Positions 35,345-37,590 of a DNA stretch of 37,590 nucleotides are shown one piece after another. Under the pieces are notes generated by a model. The model was not told the DNA's origin and did not search any database. It saw nothing but the letters and a program-made list of their open reading frames with translations. Within the stretch, counting starts at the first letter, position 1. Each line of letters opens with the position of its first letter. Position numbers and translations under genes: made by a program. The DNA is from Corallochytrium limacisporum (lineage: Eukaryota > Opisthokonta), in contig PDIP01000008.1 in assembly GCA_002811645.1 (NCBI GenBank), positions 265,357 through 302,946 on the forward strand, in the 5' to 3' direction.

Positions 35345-37081
35345 ATGGGCATAAAGCAGTTTTATCATGCCCGAGCCCGGGAATTCAAGGAATTGGTTGA
35401 ACGGCCTGAGAAGGGGCCTATCACTGTGCATGGTCTTGACGAGGACCGTTTCAGCTGGAGGACATTCGCAGCTTTCTTCGGACCGGGGATGGTGATCTCC
35501 ATTGCATACATTGATCCCGGAAATCTTCTTAGTGACATCATCTCTGGTGCTGCTTACAACTATTCGCTGTTGTGGGTCCTTTTTGTGGCTAGCGCTATGG
35601 CTCTGCTCCTACAGATTCTGGCCGCACGGCTCGGAGTCGTGTCCCGGCTGAATCTTGCGGAGGCGTGCCGGATGGAATACGGTGAGCGTACGTTCACTAC
35701 GATTGGACTGTGGATCATGACGGAGATTGTAGTTGTTTGCTGTGATATTCCAGAAGTCATCGGATCAGCATTTGCATTGAAACTTCTGCTAGGGTTCCCA
35801 CTGTGGTTGGGTGTTGTGCTCACCAGTCTTTCGACCATGATGCTCTTGGGTCTTCAGGCCTTTGGCATCCGTAAGATTGAGGCAGTCATTGTGGTGCTTA
35901 TTGCCATCATGGGCGTCTGTTTTATTATCGAAGCAGGGTTGAGTCCGGTGCCTTGGACAATTGGTTCAGCAGACTGTTTGAGCGACGAAGAATGGTATGC
36001 TACTCTTGGTTGCCAAAAGGGCGACGACAACTGTCCTCGTAACTACTGTGGAACCGTGTGGTCTGGCTTCATTCCCATCATCTACCCGGAGCAGCTCTTC
36101 ATTGCTGTCTCTCTCGTCGGCGCTGTAGTTATGCCACACAATCTATACTTGCACAGTGCTCTAATGCAGACACGCCATGTAGACCACAGGAGTCCCGTTC
36201 AGGTGAAGTGGGCAAACTTCTACTGTGCAGTTGAGTGTGCCGTAGGCCTGGTCATTGGCTTCATCATCAATGCCGCAGTCATCATTGCCGCTGGTGCTGT
36301 ATTCTTTCCGTCTGAGCACAACGACTATGCTGTGGTGAATGATGTACTGGATATCGGGTTCCTTGACGCCGGCAGTATGCTTCGGGAATCCCTCGGCAAG
36401 GGGGCGAAAATTTTATTTGGAATTGCTCTGCTTGCAAGCGGCCAAAGCAGTACCATCACGGGTACATTTGCTGGTCAATTTATCATGCAAGGGTTCCTTC
36501 AAATGAAGCTCGAGCCGTGGAAGCGTAACTTGATCACTCGCACGTGTTCAATTATTCCCTCCTTGATCATTACCATTCTTGCGGGAGATCAGGGTGCAAA
36601 TCTTTTGATCCTTATTTCTTCGATTGTGCTCAGCTTCCAGCTTCCCTTTGCTTTGATCCCCTTAATGAAGTTCACCTGTAGCAGGGATATAATGGGCGCC
36701 TTCACGAACAAATGGCCATTGACTGCCTCTGCTGGATTCCTTAGTATAGTTGTGGTTGCCGCAAATGTCTATCTCATTGCAAGCACCATTATTGGCATCA
36801 ACGCCAGCAAAGGCGGGGAGATTGCTATTGATGTTTTCGCCCTTATTGTCGCCGCCATGTATTTTGGCGCTCTTATTTACCTGACCTGGCGTCCACTGAG
36901 TGGTAATGTGAAACCAATCACAGTCCCTGACTCTGACCTTGAAGAAAGCAACATCGAAGGCGCAGATACACAGTCAGTGATTTCTGCTGATGACAAGATG
37001 GGGAACACAGAGCCTGAGAAGCCCGTCTGTGCCGCTTCCCTTGATCCAATCCCCTCACCGTATCAAGACGATACATCCTAA
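35345..37081 (+). CDS. NRAMP-family divalent metal transporter
   Basis: A 578-residue proton-coupled importer of Mn2+ and Fe2+ in plasma or endosomal/vacuolar membrane. The TM1 metal-site motif is DPGN at 57-60 (AYIDPGN), with the coordinating Asp and Asn. The TM6 motif MPHN starts at M263 and is followed by LYLHSAL, so the Asp-Asn-Met site of true manganese/iron transporters is intact, unlike the Mg/Al branch. Eleven to twelve hydrophobic segments are spread over about 42-535. The loop before TM6 (about 205-245) is longer than in animal DMT1 and carries five cysteines, including ADCLSDEEW and DDNCPRNYCG. The C-terminal 60 residues are hydrophilic and Ser/Asp/Glu rich. The start is the first ATG, giving a short basic cytosolic N-terminus. 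The plus-strand gene follows BCD1 after a 2 kb gap. Confidence 0.96.
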   Translation: MGIKQFYHARAREFKELVERPEKGPITVHGLDEDRFSWRTFAAFFGPGMVISIAYIDPGNLLSDIISGAAYNYSLLWVLFVASAMALLLQILAARLGVVSRLNLAEACRMEYGERTFTTIGLWIMTEIVVVCCDIPEVIGSAFALKLLLGFPLWLGVVLTSLSTMMLLGLQAFGIRKIEAVIVVLIAIMGVCFIIEAGLSPVPWTIGSADCLSDEEWYATLGCQKGDDNCPRNYCGTVWSGFIPIIYPEQLFIAVSLVGAVVMPHNLYLHSALMQTRHVDHRSPVQVKWANFYCAVECAVGLVIGFIINAAVIIAAGAVFFPSEHNDYAVVNDVLDIGFLDAGSMLRESLGKGAKILFGIALLASGQSSTITGTFAGQFIMQGFLQMKLEPWKRNLITRTCSIIPSLIITILAGDQGANLLILISSIVLSFQLPFALIPLMKFTCSRDIMGAFTNKWPLTASAGFLSIVVVAANVYLIASTIIGINASKGGEIAIDVFALIVAAMYFGALIYLTWRPLSGNVKPITVPDSDLEESNIEGADTQSVISADDKMGNTEPEKPVCAASLDPIPSPYQDDTS

Positions 37082-37087
37082 AGAAAC

Positions 37088-37126
37088 ACTCGTTCGTCAC
37101 ACTCGTTCGTCATACTCGTTCGTCAA
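37088..37126. repeat. Three tandem 13-base repeats after NRAMP
   Basis: Three adjacent copies of ACTCGTTCGTCA plus one variable base begin seven bases after the NRAMP stop codon. They would be at the start of the 3' UTR. Confidence 0.9.
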
Positions 37127-37138
37127 TAGGCTGTAACC

Positions 37139-37270
37139 GATAACTAGTAGATATCGTGCAGCCGCAATAGCTCCTATCAAATAACGCACCTATCCATACA
37201 AGTCAACATTCATAACGTACCTTAGCACGGCAGCAGAGCTCTGCTTCTAAGGATAACTAGTAATTATCGT
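37139..37270. repeat. Dispersed 19-base repeat pair
   Basis: GATAACTAGTAGATATCGT at 37139-37157 recurs at 37252-37270 with two changes. The copies are about 113 bases apart in the NRAMP 3' flank. Role unknown. Confidence 0.6.
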
Positions 37271-37378
37271 ATCACGTCGTATCGTACATCCCAATACAAA
37301 TTTAAGACACGCAATCATTCGCCGATAGATGTCTTCTCTGCAAACGAAATAGCACTCCACCATCCCTGGCTCCTTCAT

Positions 37379-37590
37379 CTACGGGCATTTGGTGGGCCTA
37401 GTAGGCGGGTACGTGTGTAGATCTGGGGTACATACGTTCTCGAGCAATTCACAGTCTTCGTACGCCTTGTTATCACAATTGTTGATGATCATGAAAACAT
37501 CTAAACCCGCTGTCGCAAGACTAGCATGTCCGAATGCGCGACCAGTAAGAAGCACTCTCCAAGAAAATATCACCAATTGGGGCTTTGATC
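37379..37590 (-). CDS. Possible partial gene entering from the right edge
   Basis: The minus-strand frame is open from the window edge to a TAG at 37379-37381 and has no ATG at its left-hand start, so it could only be the end of a longer coding region. About 69 codons are visible. No motif is recognised, and the frame could be open by chance. Confidence 0.2.
   Translation of the reverse strand, partial: SKPQLVIFSWRVLLTGRAFGHASLATAGLDVFMIINNCDNKAYEDCELLENVCTPDLHTYPPTRPTKCP

Larger units (their letters stand above)
37082..37590. other. Right flank with short repeats and an open frame at the edge
   Basis: The NRAMP 3' flank holds three 13-base repeats and a 19-base imperfect repeat pair. A minus-strand frame with stop codon at 37379-37381 is open through the window end (about 69 codons, no stop before 37590). 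It could be the 3' end of a gene that starts outside. Its residues (for example CELLENVCTPDLHTYPP) match nothing I know. Confidence 0.4.

Noticed and set aside
1771-37590. TGTAA as a general polyadenylation signal
   Set aside because: It is found within about 80 bases of the stop for only about five of the recognised genes, too few to claim without 3' end data.

Overview
This window is nuclear DNA from an intron-poor, gene-dense unicellular eukaryote. Eukaryote-only complexes are encoded throughout: the 20S proteasome, RNA polymerase I, the SSU processome, the spliceosomal Sm core, signal peptidase and NRAMP. Every recognisable gene reads as one uninterrupted exon, with about one gene per 2 kb. 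This pattern fits a compact red alga such as Porphyridium, but no plastid or lineage-diagnostic gene is present, so the assignment is an inference. I saw no transposon, CRISPR array, rRNA or convincing tRNA.

Layout from left to right. 1-954: gene-free flank with G runs and a TG microsatellite. 955-6373: PSMA1-type proteasome alpha subunit (+), Pol I subunit RPA12 (-), RRP7 (+) and a LysM/GRAM-like/TLDc protein of the OXR1 type (-). 6374-9201: a 2.8 kb gene-poor stretch rich in C/G homopolymers, pyrimidine tracts and small repeats. 9202-20253: cytochrome b5 reductase 4 (+), ankyrin-BTB-BTB protein of the ABTB1 type (-), proteasome regulator PI31 (+), UBA4/MOCS3 (-), a PHD-TFIIS-central-SPOC protein (+) and a DUF2306 membrane protein (-). 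20254-21533: 1.3 kb without a supported gene. 21534-33288: valyl-tRNA synthetase (-), an unrecognised 1426-residue helical protein with a mitochondrial-type N-terminus (+), SmB (-), a small possible membrane protein and SPCS1 (+), an unrecognised coiled-coil protein (-) and BCD1/ZNHIT6 (+). 33289-35344: 2 kb without a supported gene. 35345-37081: an NRAMP metal transporter (+). 37082-37590: short repeats and an open frame that runs off the window edge.

Gene strands alternate almost perfectly, giving divergent pairs with shared upstream regions and convergent pairs with closely spaced 3' ends. Some divergent or nearby pairs are functionally related. RPA12 and RRP7 both serve ribosome production, and BCD1 lies further along. 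ValRS and the 1426-residue protein both carry organelle-type N-termini. PSMA1 and PI31 both act at the 20S proteasome. The items most worth a second look are the 1426-residue orphan, the small ORF at 30477-30710, the coiled-coil orphan, PI31's altered C-terminal tail, the His-rich linkers of the OXR1-type protein, and the homopolymer-rich intergenic blocks.
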